64,000 bases of DNA, taken from positions 1-64,000 of the forward strand of contig NZ_CANLZX010000021.1 in NCBI RefSeq assembly GCF_947495675.1, given 5' to 3'. This document shows, piece by piece, positions 9,697 to 18,792 of the stretch; position 1 is the first letter of the stretch, and the number at the start of each line of letters is the position of its first letter. The notes beneath the pieces were generated by a model. The model saw nothing but the letters and a program-made list of their open reading frames with translations, did not search any database and had not been told where the DNA came from. The position numbers were made by a program, and so were the translations under genes. This DNA comes from an uncultured Algibacter sp. Its GTDB lineage: Bacteria > Bacteroidota > Bacteroidia > Flavobacteriales > Flavobacteriaceae.

Positions 9697-10917
9697 CTAA
9701 ACTTTAACCTTTGGATAACATATATAATATTTAGTAACTGGTTTTGATAGTGCCTTAAGGTTCAATTGGTCTGATGCTTTTACAATATCTTGAATTTTAC
9801 CAGACTTGTGTAATATGTTAATACTTTTTGTGTTAAGTTGATAGGCTTGATTTGAAATACTACCGTGAAAAACAAAATATTTAGCCTCTTCTTCTGATAT
9901 TTGATACTTACTTCTAATGGCTTCAACATGCTTCCTTAAACTGTTTTCTTTAATTTTTTTATTCTTTAATTTTATTTTTAGCAGGTTTCTATTAATTATC
10001 ATTTCACAAAGGTTACTAAGCACAAAATCTTCATGATGTTGCCATTGTTTCATTGCCGAAATAATATCATAATCATCTAATTTTGAAAAAACTTGAAGTG
10101 TTTCTTCATTAAAATTATCTATAGTTATTTTATTTTTTAAAAAATATAATAACGCATCACTCGCATTGAGTTTAACTTCTAAATCATTTAACTCTTTAGC
10201 GCGTTGTAAAACCCTTATTAGTAATTGCTCTGCAACTAAACCAGTTTTATGTAAATATACTTGCCAATACATTAAACGTCTGGCAATAATAAATTTCTCT
10301 ACACTATAAATTCCTTTTTCTTCAACAACCAAATTATCATCTATAACATGCAACATGGTAATTAATCGCTCACTATTTATGTTCCCTTCTGCTACACCTG
10401 TATAAAAACTATCGCGCTTTAAATAATCGGCTCTATCCATATCCAATTGACCGGAAATAAGCTGACACATAAACTTTCTTGGATATTCGCCTTTAAAAAT
10501 TTGAATGGCAAGCGTTAAACTTCCGTTAAATTCTTCATTTAAACGCTCCATAAACAACAAGGAAATCTCTTCATGAGATACGTTATTAACTATAGAATGT
10601 TCCATAGCATGAGAGAATGGACCATGCCCAATATCGTGTAAAAGTATAGCCACATAAAGTGCTGTTTCTTCCTCCTCAGATATCGCAACTCCCTTAAAAC
10701 GAAGTACATTAACAGCTTGTTGCATTAAATGCACACAACCTATAGCATGATGAAATCTTGTATGATGCGCACCAGGATATACCAAATATGACATACCCAT
10801 TTGCGTGATTCTACGTAAGCGTTGAAAATATTTATGTTGGATTAAATCGAATATTAACGAATTTGGAATTGTAATAAATCCGTAAATTGGGTCGTTTAAT
10901 ATTTTAAGTTTGTTCAA
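9697..10917 (-). CDS. HD-domain phosphohydrolase (SAMHD1/dGTPase-like)
   Basis: The 406-residue protein carries an N-terminal HD domain with the metal-binding residues in [13 protein letters not shown] and [17 protein letters not shown] (the HD pair), and the downstream [15 protein letters not shown] motif with the final Asp ligand. These are the hallmarks of the SAMHD1-like dNTP triphosphohydrolase or broader HD superfamily. It is divergently transcribed from porX, with about 90 bases between the starts. Which nucleotide or phosphate ester it hydrolyses is not shown; the family call is firm. Confidence 0.88.
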   Translation of the reverse strand: MNKLKILNDPIYGFITIPNSLIFDLIQHKYFQRLRRITQMGMSYLVYPGAHHTRFHHAIGCVHLMQQAVNVLRFKGVAISEEEETALYVAILLHDIGHGPFSHAMEHSIVNNVSHEEISLLFMERLNEEFNGSLTLAIQIFKGEYPRKFMCQLISGQLDMDRADYLKRDSFYTGVAEGNINSERLITMLHVIDDNLVVEEKGIYSVEKFIIARRLMYWQVYLHKTGLVAEQLLIRVLQRAKELNDLEVKLNASDALLYFLKNKITIDNFNEETLQVFSKLDDYDIISAMKQWQHHEDFVLSNLCEMIINRNLLKIKLKNKKIKENSLRKHVEAIRSKYQISEEEAKYFVFHGSISNQAYQLNTKSINILHKSGKIQDIVKASDQLNLKALSKPVTKYYICYPKVKV

Positions 10918-10944
10918 ACTTTACTTTTTTATATTAAATATTTA

Positions 10945-10952
10945 CAAATATA
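10945..10952 (-). promoter_or_regulatory. Candidate -7 element of the HD-domain gene
   Basis: TATATTTG on the minus strand, 27 bases upstream of the HD-domain gene start, exactly fits TAnnTTTG. It lies in the short divergent region shared with porX. The candidate upstream TTTG is only 14 bp away, which is closer than usual. Confidence 0.4.
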
Positions 10953-11005
10953 ATGATATGAGCCTACAAAAGGCATTTGAATTAATAACATAATAAAAAA
11001 CAAAC

Positions 11006-12553
11006 ATGATAAAAATACTTTGGGTTGATGATGAAATTGATATGCTAAAACCGCACATTTTATTTCTTGAAAAGAAAAATTATGAGGTTAAAACATGTAA
11101 TAGTGGTACAGAAGCTATTGATATTTTAGATGATGAAAATTTTGATATTGTATTTTTAGATGAAAACATGCCGGGTCTTACAGGATTAGAAACTCTAAAT
11201 GAAATTAAAGAAAAAAGAGATAATCTTCCAGTTGTAATGATAACAAAAAGTGAAGAAGAATATATAATGGAAGAAGCAATTGGCAACAAAATAGCCGATT
11301 ACTTAATTAAACCCGTAAACCCAAATCAAATATTACTAAGTTTAAAAAAGAACCTAGATCATTCTAGGCTAGTTTCAGAAAAAACAACTTCAAACTACCA
11401 GCAAGAATTCAGGAAAATAGCTATGGATTTATCTATGGTAAATAGTTATGAAGAATGGATTAATCTTTATCAAAAATTAATTTACTGGGAGATTCAATTA
11501 GAAGATATTGAAGATGCTGGTATGTTTGAAATATTAGAATCTCAAAAAAACGAAGCCAATATACAATTTGGGAAATTTATTGAAAAAAATTATGCAGATT
11601 GGTTTAAACCACATACAGATGCTCCAATAATGTCGCATACATTATTTAAAGAAAAAATAGTACCAGAAATAAGTAAAGAACAGCCTACTCTTCTTGTTGT
11701 TATTGATAATTTACGTTACGACCAATGGAAAGTTTTCGAACCAATTATAAATAACTATTATAAAAAAGATAAGGAAGAAGCTTTTTATAGCATACTACCA
11801 ACCGCTACTCAATATGCAAGAAATGCTATATTTTCTGGTTTAATGCCAAGTGATATGGAAAAATTATTTCCTGAATATTGGAAAAATGATACTGATGAAG
11901 GTGGAAAAAACATGCATGAAGCAGATTTTTTAAAAACTCAATTAAAACGATTAGGTTTATCTAATTTAAATTTTGAATATCATAAAATAACAAATTTAAA
12001 AAACGGCAAAAAACTAGCAGAAAACTTTAAATCTTTAAAAGACAACGATTTATCTGTTATTGTATATAATTTTGTTGATATGCTTTCGCATTCTAAAACC
12101 GAAATGGAAGTTGTTAAAGAACTGGCTTCAAATGATAAAGCATATAGATCTTTAACTTTAAGCTGGTTTAAAAACTCTCCACTACTAGACATGATTCAAC
12201 AAGCGCAACAATTGGGCTTTAAATTAATATTAACGACAGATCATGGTACTATAAATGTAAAAAACCCATCAAAAGTTATTGGAGACAGAGATACCAGTTT
12301 AAATCTTCGTTATAAAACAGGAAGGAGTCTTACTTATGATAAAAAAGATGTACTATTAGCTAAGGACCCTAAAGAATTGCATCTACCTTCTATCAACATG
12401 AGTAGTTCTTATATTTTTGCAAAAAGCGACTTATTCTTTGCTTACCCTAATAACTATAACCATTATGTAAGTTATTATAGAAATACTTATCAACATGGAG
12501 GAGTTTCACTAGAAGAAATGATTATACCATTTAGCGTTTTTAACCCAAAGTAG
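11006..12553 (+). CDS. porX: PorX-type response regulator with PglZ domain
   Basis: PorX works with the sensor PorY and is needed for type IX secretion and gliding functions in Bacteroidetes. The 515-residue protein has an N-terminal CheY-like receiver with Asp8, Asp9, phosphoacceptor Asp52, Thr80 and Lys102, then a helical linker and a C-terminal PglZ domain of the alkaline-phosphatase fold (LVVIDNLRYDQW near residue 230 and TTDHGTINVKNP near 412 are metal-site motifs). The PglZ domain of characterised PorX acts as a phosphodiesterase. No DNA-binding helix-turn-helix is apparent. PorY is not in the window. The downstream tsaE gene appears to have its own promoter. Confidence 0.93.
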   Translation: MIKILWVDDEIDMLKPHILFLEKKNYEVKTCNSGTEAIDILDDENFDIVFLDENMPGLTGLETLNEIKEKRDNLPVVMITKSEEEYIMEEAIGNKIADYLIKPVNPNQILLSLKKNLDHSRLVSEKTTSNYQQEFRKIAMDLSMVNSYEEWINLYQKLIYWEIQLEDIEDAGMFEILESQKNEANIQFGKFIEKNYADWFKPHTDAPIMSHTLFKEKIVPEISKEQPTLLVVIDNLRYDQWKVFEPIINNYYKKDKEEAFYSILPTATQYARNAIFSGLMPSDMEKLFPEYWKNDTDEGGKNMHEADFLKTQLKRLGLSNLNFEYHKITNLKNGKKLAENFKSLKDNDLSVIVYNFVDMLSHSKTEMEVVKELASNDKAYRSLTLSWFKNSPLLDMIQQAQQLGFKLILTTDHGTINVKNPSKVIGDRDTSLNLRYKTGRSLTYDKKDVLLAKDPKELHLPSINMSSSYIFAKSDLFFAYPNNYNHYVSYYRNTYQHGGVSLEEMIIPFSVFNPK

Positions 12554-12568
12554 CTCCATAAAAAGCAT

Positions 12569-12587
12569 ATAAATTCGATGAAATGCA
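12569..12587 (+). repeat. 19-bp element upstream of tsaE, shared with the lyase promoter
   Basis: ATAAATTCGATGAAATGCA occurs here and again, identical over 19 bases, on the minus strand at 33937-33919. In both places it precedes a TAnnTTTG -7 box in the same orientation, by 30 and 22 bases. A weaker relative of the core 12-mer, CCATAAAAAGCA, lies at 12556-12567, giving a 20-bp period. This looks like a regulator binding site; LytTR-family proteins bind direct repeats with about this period, but the regulator is not known. Confidence 0.55.
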
Positions 12588-12617
12588 TTATTTTTAGGTT
12601 TTTTGAATAATTTTAAC

Positions 12618-12625
12618 TAAGTTTG
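12618..12625 (+). promoter_or_regulatory. Candidate -7 element of tsaE
   Basis: TAAGTTTG fits TAnnTTTG and is 22 bases upstream of the TTG start of tsaE. The shared 19-bp element ends 30 bases upstream, a suitable position for an activator site. Confidence 0.4.
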
Positions 12626-12646
12626 TTTTAAAATATTATAAAAAAA

Positions 12647-13057
12647 TTGGAAATTCAATACCGAATTGATGACATTGAACTAGTTGCAAAAAAACTCATT
12701 GAAAATGCAAAATCTAAAACATTGTTATTCTATGGAGATATGGGCGTTGGTAAAACAACACTTATAAAAACCATAGTTAAAATTTTAGGTTGTAATGATG
12801 AAGTTACTAGTCCTTCATTTTCTATTGTTAATGAATATAAATTAAATGATGAAAAGATTTTTCATTTTGATTTATACAGAATTAAAGATATTGAAGAAGT
12901 TTATAGCTTTGGAATTGAAGATTATCTAGATTCTGATTATTGGAAATTGATTGAATGGCCAGAAAAAATAGAATCTATTTTAGATGATAATTTTGAAAAA
13001 ATAATGATAACTATTGATAATAAAAACAACAGAAATTTAAGTTTAAATAACTCATAA
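12647..13057 (+). CDS. tsaE: tRNA threonylcarbamoyladenosine biosynthesis ATPase TsaE
   Basis: TsaE is the small ATPase that supports TsaB-TsaD in making t6A37 on tRNAs that read ANN codons. The 136-residue protein has the Walker A loop GDMGVGKTT (residues 30-38), the family motif TSPSF followed by NEY, the HFDLYRI segment and the EWPEKI motif. The start used is TTG at 12647, because no in-frame ATG precedes the Walker region and the N-terminal length then matches the family. It follows porX by 93 bases. Confidence 0.92.
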   Translation: MEIQYRIDDIELVAKKLIENAKSKTLLFYGDMGVGKTTLIKTIVKILGCNDEVTSPSFSIVNEYKLNDEKIFHFDLYRIKDIEEVYSFGIEDYLDSDYWKLIEWPEKIESILDDNFEKIMITIDNKNNRNLSLNNS

Positions 13058-13245
13058 ATAACCCAATAACCTATTAGCTTAACAGAAAAAACATTATAAC
13101 CACCAATAAATCTTAGAGTATTACGGGAAACCCACATCAATAAATTTTAAAAACATTGTTTTTAACATAATTTTAACATTTAGCGATATACTTCAAGATA
13201 GTCTTTAACTAAATTTGGATTATTAATTAATTAAAATCCCTTAAA

Positions 13246-13389
13246 ATGAAGACTAAAAAGTACTTAATTGCAATAGCAATTTTCGGTGGTGTTGTATTTA
13301 TGGCACAAGCTGCAAACATGTATAACCTAGATGCTGAACAAACATCAAAAATCGAAAGAAAACCATTCAAAGTCCCTAGAAGCGGATAA
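13246..13389 (+). CDS. 47-residue putative secreted peptide
   Basis: An ATG at 13246 opens a 47-codon frame. The product has a basic N-terminus (MKTKK), a hydrophobic core of about 14 residues and a plausible signal-peptidase site after AQA (residues 20-22), leaving a short basic peptide ending KVPRSG. I do not recognise a domain. Its last 59 bases overlap, in another frame, the start of the membrane protein gene at 13331. Support comes from the well-formed signal sequence and the ATG following an AT-rich leader; translation is not proven. Confidence 0.5.
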   Translation: MKTKKYLIAIAIFGGVVFMAQAANMYNLDAEQTSKIERKPFKVPRSG

Positions 13390-13873
13390 GAAGCAGACTT
13401 TAATAAAAGGGAGTATTATTGCAACACTTATTGCTATTACTCCTTATTTATTTTCTTTATACAATAGTGTTCCAAACACTCAAGTTTGGGACACTTTTTT
13501 GTTTTCTTATGATAGTAAATCTTGGGAAAATGCTAATTTAGTTTTTTGGATTTTTACTAGTAAAATTATACCTTTAATACTTTTATTTATTTGGTTTTTT
13601 ACATGCAGACATTGGTGGTTTCATTCTCTTCTCGTTCCACTTGCTATGTATATTTTTCAGATTTTCGATTTATTTTTCCAAGATCAGGAATTAGATAAAT
13701 TCCAATTAATTTATATGATACCTATAATGGCTGTAGTTATACCTTCAATTTATTTAATTAGAGCTAGGATATTTAATAAAATGAACGAAGCAAGTAAATC
13801 ATTAGAAGAATTAGAAGAGGAGTTTAAAATAACACCTAAAAGTTTCTGGGGTAAAATAAAAGAATATTTTTAA
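13331..13873 (+). CDS. Small multi-pass membrane protein of unknown function
   Basis: The 180-residue protein has a basic, hydrophilic N-terminus of about 24 residues, then roughly four membrane segments (about residues 25-45, 70-90, 95-115, 126-143) and an acidic C-terminal tail (ASKSLEELEEEF). The ATG at 13331 immediately follows an in-frame TAG, so it is the most upstream start possible, and no other ATG occurs until well inside the protein. The first 59 bases therefore overlap the 47-codon gene at 13246. The function is unknown. It converges with the minus-strand receptor gene, overlapping it by 4 bases at the stop codons. Confidence 0.75.
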   Translation: MLNKHQKSKENHSKSLEADKKQTLIKGSIIATLIAITPYLFSLYNSVPNTQVWDTFLFSYDSKSWENANLVFWIFTSKIIPLILLFIWFFTCRHWWFHSLLVPLAMYIFQIFDLFFQDQELDKFQLIYMIPIMAVVIPSIYLIRARIFNKMNEASKSLEELEEEFKITPKSFWGKIKEYF

Positions 13874-16296
13874 TCTGTTTTTTGAAGTCGTTCACGCTCA
13901 TTGCTTTCTATTTCTTTCTTATTATTATTTAATCTGAAGTTTCCAAATTTATAGTTAAACCCAAAGGTAAATAGCCTATTTTCTATTCTTGAATTAAGCA
14001 ATACATCCTGATTTAAATATTTAGTAGTTTGTGTAAAGTTTTGTTTATTAAATATATCCAAAATACCAATACTTAAAGAAGCTCTATTATTCCAAAGTGA
14101 TTTTCTAAAGTTAATATCTAAACTCGAGCGTTTACTTATATTTGAGGCTCCATCAGCAAAAGAAGATAAATACAAATACGAAATCTCTGATGTTAAACTT
14201 TTATCTTTTAAAAATGATAGATAATTAACTATTTGGGCATATACACTCCATTGTTCTGTTTTAAACAGTTCGTTATCACTTTCAATAGCAAAAAACTGGT
14301 TATCATAATAAAATACAGATGATAATACATATAAGTCCCAATTATTTACAACTGGTGTATATGTTGTAAAATCTAATCCGTAAGAAATACTTCTATCTAT
14401 ATTAGTATTTACATATTTTAGAATATTTTCTTCATTGTCTTGAAACAATATTTCAATTGCTGGGTCACTTTCATACCTATAATAAGCTTCAAAAGTATAC
14501 TTTTTATTAAATGTATAACCTAAAGTAAAAACATCATCTATTTGTGGTTGTAAATTGGGGTCACCAGCTATATAAGTGTTATCATTCAAAAAATATTTAA
14601 ATGGATTTAATTGACTATACCTTGGTCTAAAAATTCGTTTATTATAATTAAAATATATGTCATTGTTTTCGTTTAAACTATGTAATACATATAACGAAGG
14701 GAAAAACTTACCATATTGTGTTTCATTTTTTGTATTTGTAGAAATTGAATTTCCATCAATTTTTGTTAACTCTGTTCGTAAGCCTAATTTTAAACTCCAT
14801 GAACTCCAATCTTGAGAAAAACTGTAATAAACAGCATAATTAGTTTCATCGTAAAAAAACGTATCAGAATTTAGAATATCTTTTTCACTTTCACCATTTT
14901 CAAAATTAAATTGATTTAAAATACTTTCGGAATTTATATTAGATATTTTAAAACCAGCTTCAAACAAACCAGAATTATTTACCGGAAGTTCATAATCTAA
15001 TTGGCCCGTGTATAGCTTTATAACTTGACTAGAAAATGTTTGAAACCTATTATTTCGTATTAATGAATTATCTGGAAACAAATAATCTGTATCAACATTT
15101 TGAAAACTTGAAAAATCGTAATTGGTGTAATGTGTACTTATTGATAGCTTTTCTCCTTCTTTCTTAAATTTATGTATGTAGTCTAGAGTAAATGCAAGAT
15201 TAAAGGTTTCATTAACTAATTTATTATCAGTTATAAATGTAGAATCTAATGCTTTATTACCATTAAAAACATCTGTAGCAGAGTTTACATCAATCTGTGT
15301 GTTTTCTCTAGGAGATATAAGCATACTTGTTGAAAAGCCTATACTATTATTTTCGTTTAACTCATAATCAATATTAGCATTAATATTTTGATTTGCAGTT
15401 TCTCTAATTCTTTTATAGTCAGTTTTCCAACTAGATGTTATTTCGTTTTCTTCAATAAAATTAACAAACTCATCATTATTTCTAAAATCTTTTCTGGGGC
15501 TAATACTATAATTTAAATAGGTGTTTAATTTTTTTGTTTTTAAAAAATGACTTGTACCTGCAGAATATTTAGGGAATTCACTCCCTTGCTTGTAATTACC
15601 AAAAACACTACCATTATAACCAGATACAATATTTTTGCTTGTAATAATATTTAGAACAGCTCCACCTTCAGCTTCATATTTAGCAGGTGGGCTTGTAATA
15701 ACTTCAATAGATTTTATATTATTTGCAGAAGTTCCTTCTAAAAGTTGTTGAACTTCATTTGAAGATAAATGCACACGCTTATCATTTATATAAATAACAG
15801 GTATAGATTGTTTTACTGTAATTTTTTCATTGTTTACTATAACACCAGGAGTATGCTTTAACACATCTAAAACGTTATTATTTGAAAGTGTGGAGTTTTC
15901 AACAATAAAAATTAATCTATCAACCATACGCTTTACTGATGGTCTTTTTGCTACTATTTTTACCCCATCTAGTTCCTGTATGTTTTCATTTAATGTTACT
16001 GACCCTAAATCAATATCTTGATTAATTTTAATTTCTTGAGAGTAATCCTCAAATCCTAAAAAACTTATTTTAATTACATACTCTCCTTTGTCAATATTTT
16101 CAATTATAAAAAATCCATCTTCATTAGTTGTAGATCCTTTTACAACATCCAAATTTAACTTATTTAATACTACAACATTTGTGTAAGCAATTGGACTTTT
16201 GTTAATATCATTAACAACACCACTAATATTAAAATTTTGTGAAAAACATAAGGTAGAAATTAAAAAGATAAAGGGAGTTATTAATTTATTAAGCAT
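13870..16296 (-). CDS. TonB-dependent receptor-like outer membrane protein
   Basis: The 808-residue protein has a signal peptide (about residues 1-19, ending LCFSQ), a carboxypeptidase-regulatory-like beta-sandwich (about 22-105), a plug-like region with the VLKHTPGV and IEVITSPPAKYEAEGGAVLNI signatures (about 140-215), and a long C-terminal beta-barrel ending in an aromatic-rich strand (FGFNYKFGNFRL). This is the OMP_b-brl_3 type of Bacteroidetes outer membrane protein. No SusD partner or TonB-linked regulator is adjacent, so a glycan or other substrate cannot be assigned. Confidence 0.88.
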   Translation of the reverse strand: MLNKLITPFIFLISTLCFSQNFNISGVVNDINKSPIAYTNVVVLNKLNLDVVKGSTTNEDGFFIIENIDKGEYVIKISFLGFEDYSQEIKINQDIDLGSVTLNENIQELDGVKIVAKRPSVKRMVDRLIFIVENSTLSNNNVLDVLKHTPGVIVNNEKITVKQSIPVIYINDKRVHLSSNEVQQLLEGTSANNIKSIEVITSPPAKYEAEGGAVLNIITSKNIVSGYNGSVFGNYKQGSEFPKYSAGTSHFLKTKKLNTYLNYSISPRKDFRNNDEFVNFIEENEITSSWKTDYKRIRETANQNINANIDYELNENNSIGFSTSMLISPRENTQIDVNSATDVFNGNKALDSTFITDNKLVNETFNLAFTLDYIHKFKKEGEKLSISTHYTNYDFSSFQNVDTDYLFPDNSLIRNNRFQTFSSQVIKLYTGQLDYELPVNNSGLFEAGFKISNINSESILNQFNFENGESEKDILNSDTFFYDETNYAVYYSFSQDWSSWSLKLGLRTELTKIDGNSISTNTKNETQYGKFFPSLYVLHSLNENNDIYFNYNKRIFRPRYSQLNPFKYFLNDNTYIAGDPNLQPQIDDVFTLGYTFNKKYTFEAYYRYESDPAIEILFQDNEENILKYVNTNIDRSISYGLDFTTYTPVVNNWDLYVLSSVFYYDNQFFAIESDNELFKTEQWSVYAQIVNYLSFLKDKSLTSEISYLYLSSFADGASNISKRSSLDINFRKSLWNNRASLSIGILDIFNKQNFTQTTKYLNQDVLLNSRIENRLFTFGFNYKFGNFRLNNNKKEIESNERERLQKTD

Positions 16297-16495
16297 ATGC
16301 TATTTTTATATGAACAAACTTAAAAAAATTAATCTATACGTAAAAAAAAGAATGCATTTAATAGTTATTTTATCTGACAAATAGAATTATTAAAACTCAT
16401 GTTTTAATGTTTTTAAGCAAAACATTTATTTGTAAATATTTTATTCAAATTAAAAAAATTATTTGTAATTTGAAATTTAATAATTAGATCTAACC

Positions 16496-17698
16496 ATGTC
16501 CAAGCAACCGCTTTCACCTTTTACAAAACAACAATTATTACCACAAGAAGAAACACTTGAGATTTTCAAAAAAAAAGGAGAGCTTTTTATTGGCATTCCC
16601 AAAGAAACAGCTTTTCAAGAAAAACGTATTTGCTTAACACCAGATGCCGTATATGCGTTAGTAAGTAATGGGCACAGAGTGTTAATAGAATCTGGTGCAG
16701 GTAAAGGTGCAAATTTTAGTGACAAAGATTATAGTGAATCTGGTGCCGAAATTACAAATGATACTGCAAAAGTATTTTCATGCCCAATGATTTTGAAAGT
16801 TGAACCACCCACTTTAGATCAAATAAAACTTATTAACCCACAAACTATATTAATATCTGCATTGCAGATAAAAACTCAAACAAAAAAATATTTTGAAGCA
16901 TTAGCCTCAAAACGAATAACTGCATTAGCTTTTGAATTTATTAGAGATACCGATGGGAGTTATCCTGCTGTAAAATCGTTAAGTGAAATTGCTGGAACAG
17001 CTTCTGTTTTAATTGCTTCAGAATTATTATCTGAAACAAAAAATGGAAACGGTTTAATGTTTGGAAATATTAGTGGTGTTCCGCCAATTGAAGTTGTTAT
17101 TTTAGGAGCGGGTACTGTTGGTGAATTTGCTGCAAGAAGTGCTTTAGGTCTTGGAGCTGGCGTTAAAGTATTTGATAATTCTATAACAAAGCTAAGGTCT
17201 ATACAAACTCAATTAGGACGCCCTCTTTTTACATCTACCATTCAACCTAAAAATTTATTAAAAGCATTAAAACGATGCGATGTAGTAATTGGTGCGGTTA
17301 GAGGTACAAATAGATCGCCAATCGTAGTGTCGGAAGATATGGTACAATCTATGAAGAAAGGCGCAATTATTATTGATGTAAGTATAGATATGGGTGGCTG
17401 TTTTGAAACAAGCGATGTTACTTCACACAAGCAACCAACCTATGTAAAGCATAATGTTGTACATTATTGTGTGCCTAATATACCTGCTAGATATCCTCGA
17501 ACAGCCACAGTATCACTTAGTAATATATTTACACCATATCTTCTTAAAATTGCTGAAGATGGTGGTATAGAAAATTCTTTAAGATTTGACAAAGGTTTAA
17601 AAAATGGATTGTACTTTTACCACGGTATTTTAACAAGCAAACCCGTTGGTGAATGGTTCGATTTAAAATATAGTGATGTCAATTTACTTATTTTTTAA
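16496..17698 (+). CDS. ald: Alanine dehydrogenase
   Basis: The 400-residue protein belongs to the alanine dehydrogenase/PNT family, which interconverts L-alanine and pyruvate with NAD. The N-terminal substrate domain begins IGIPKETAFQEKRICLTP, matching the conserved PKE and R residues. The NAD-binding Rossmann segment is VVILGAGTVGEFAARSALGLGAGVKVFDNS. The VDVSID-like IIDVSIDMGGCFETS motif is also typical. The length is slightly above the usual 370 because of an N-terminal extension of about 30 residues, common in Flavobacteria. Confidence 0.9.
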   Translation: MSKQPLSPFTKQQLLPQEETLEIFKKKGELFIGIPKETAFQEKRICLTPDAVYALVSNGHRVLIESGAGKGANFSDKDYSESGAEITNDTAKVFSCPMILKVEPPTLDQIKLINPQTILISALQIKTQTKKYFEALASKRITALAFEFIRDTDGSYPAVKSLSEIAGTASVLIASELLSETKNGNGLMFGNISGVPPIEVVILGAGTVGEFAARSALGLGAGVKVFDNSITKLRSIQTQLGRPLFTSTIQPKNLLKALKRCDVVIGAVRGTNRSPIVVSEDMVQSMKKGAIIIDVSIDMGGCFETSDVTSHKQPTYVKHNVVHYCVPNIPARYPRTATVSLSNIFTPYLLKIAEDGGIENSLRFDKGLKNGLYFYHGILTSKPVGEWFDLKYSDVNLLIF

Positions 17699-17732
17699 TC
17701 AAACAACCAATTCTCAACTTTAAACACGATTA

Positions 17733-18107
17733 ATGAAACTTATTCAGCGTATTGGTTATTATCTTGGTGGTTTTTCTATTGGATTAATCATTTTAGCATT
17801 TTTTCTAAATGGTAAAAAAACATCTTGTAGTTATGGACCCGAATCTAGAGTTATAAAAAACATTAACTCAAAAAATATTTTATATAGTGAAAATATAATC
17901 AATCTCATTAACAAAAAAGTTATTGATTCTTCTGATATATCTTATATATTAAAAAAAGGAGATATTAATTTTTCTGAAAGTAAACCAAGACAAAAACCTT
18001 GTGGTGTCTATATTATAGAAGGCATTTTTAATGATAAAGAAGTTATCCTTACGGTACAAAATTGCGATAGTACTGCTACACTTCAAAACTTAACTTTCCA
18101 TATTTAA
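17733..18107 (+). CDS. DUF4258 domain protein
   Basis: The 124-residue protein has one N-terminal membrane helix (about residues 7-26) and a soluble domain with two cysteines (Cys32 and one in the QKPCGVYIIEG stretch), fitting the DUF4258 family. No function is established. It follows alanine dehydrogenase by 34 bases and abuts the sugar transferase gene by 1 base. Association with the alanine dehydrogenase gene is typical in Flavobacteria. Confidence 0.7.
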   Translation: MKLIQRIGYYLGGFSIGLIILAFFLNGKKTSCSYGPESRVIKNINSKNILYSENIINLINKKVIDSSDISYILKKGDINFSESKPRQKPCGVYIIEGIFNDKEVILTVQNCDSTATLQNLTFHI

Positions 18108-18108
18108 T

Positions 18109-18702
18109 ATGCTAAAACGTCTATTTGATGTTGTTTTATCTATAATTAGTTTGATAGTTCTCTCTCCTATTCTACTAATAATTTCCATTTTAATTAAATT
18201 AGACTCTAAAGGACCTATATTATTTATTCAAGGCCGTGTTGGAAAAAATAATAAAGACTTTAATATTTATAAATTTAGAACAATGAAGGTTGAGTCTAAT
18301 AAAAAAGGCCTTTTAACTTTAGGTAATAATGATTCTAGAGTTACAAAAATTGGATATTTTTTAAGACGATATAAAATTGATGAATTCCCACAATTAATAA
18401 ATGTTATAAAAGGCGATATGAGTTTTGTTGGTCCAAGACCAGAATTGCGCTATTATGTTAATTTTTATAATGAAGAAGATATGAAAATATTTAAGGTTAG
18501 GCCCGGAATTACAGGATTGGCTTCATTAAAATATAGAAACGAAGTAGAGTTGTTAAAAGCTGCCAAAAACCCAGAAGCATTTTTTATAAAAACCATTATA
18601 CCCGATAAACTAAAATATAATAAAGAATATATAAAAAAAAGAAATTTCTTTTTTGACTTAAAACTTATAGGACTTACCATTATTAAGGTCATAACAAAAT
18701 AA
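18109..18702 (+). CDS. Polyprenyl-phosphate sugar-1-phosphate transferase
   Basis: This 197-residue protein is a monotopic phosphoglycosyl transferase of the WcaJ/PglC family, which starts polysaccharide synthesis by placing a sugar-1-phosphate on undecaprenyl phosphate. It shows the N-terminal re-entrant hydrophobic segment (about 12-35), the FIYKFRTMK-like segment NIYKFRTMK, the catalytic Asp-Glu pair in KIDEFPQLINV, and the KGDMSFVGPRPEL motif. It starts 1 base after the DUF4258 gene, well away from the main polysaccharide locus. A second enzyme of this family is encoded at 63294-63899. Confidence 0.92.
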   Translation: MLKRLFDVVLSIISLIVLSPILLIISILIKLDSKGPILFIQGRVGKNNKDFNIYKFRTMKVESNKKGLLTLGNNDSRVTKIGYFLRRYKIDEFPQLINVIKGDMSFVGPRPELRYYVNFYNEEDMKIFKVRPGITGLASLKYRNEVELLKAAKNPEAFFIKTIIPDKLKYNKEYIKKRNFFFDLKLIGLTIIKVITK

Positions 18703-18792
18703 ACGAATTCTATTTTAAAGTTTCTTGTAGTACAGTATAATTATTCTTAATTTGCAAATAGCTTACCAAATCAATGTATTATAATAGCCTTT

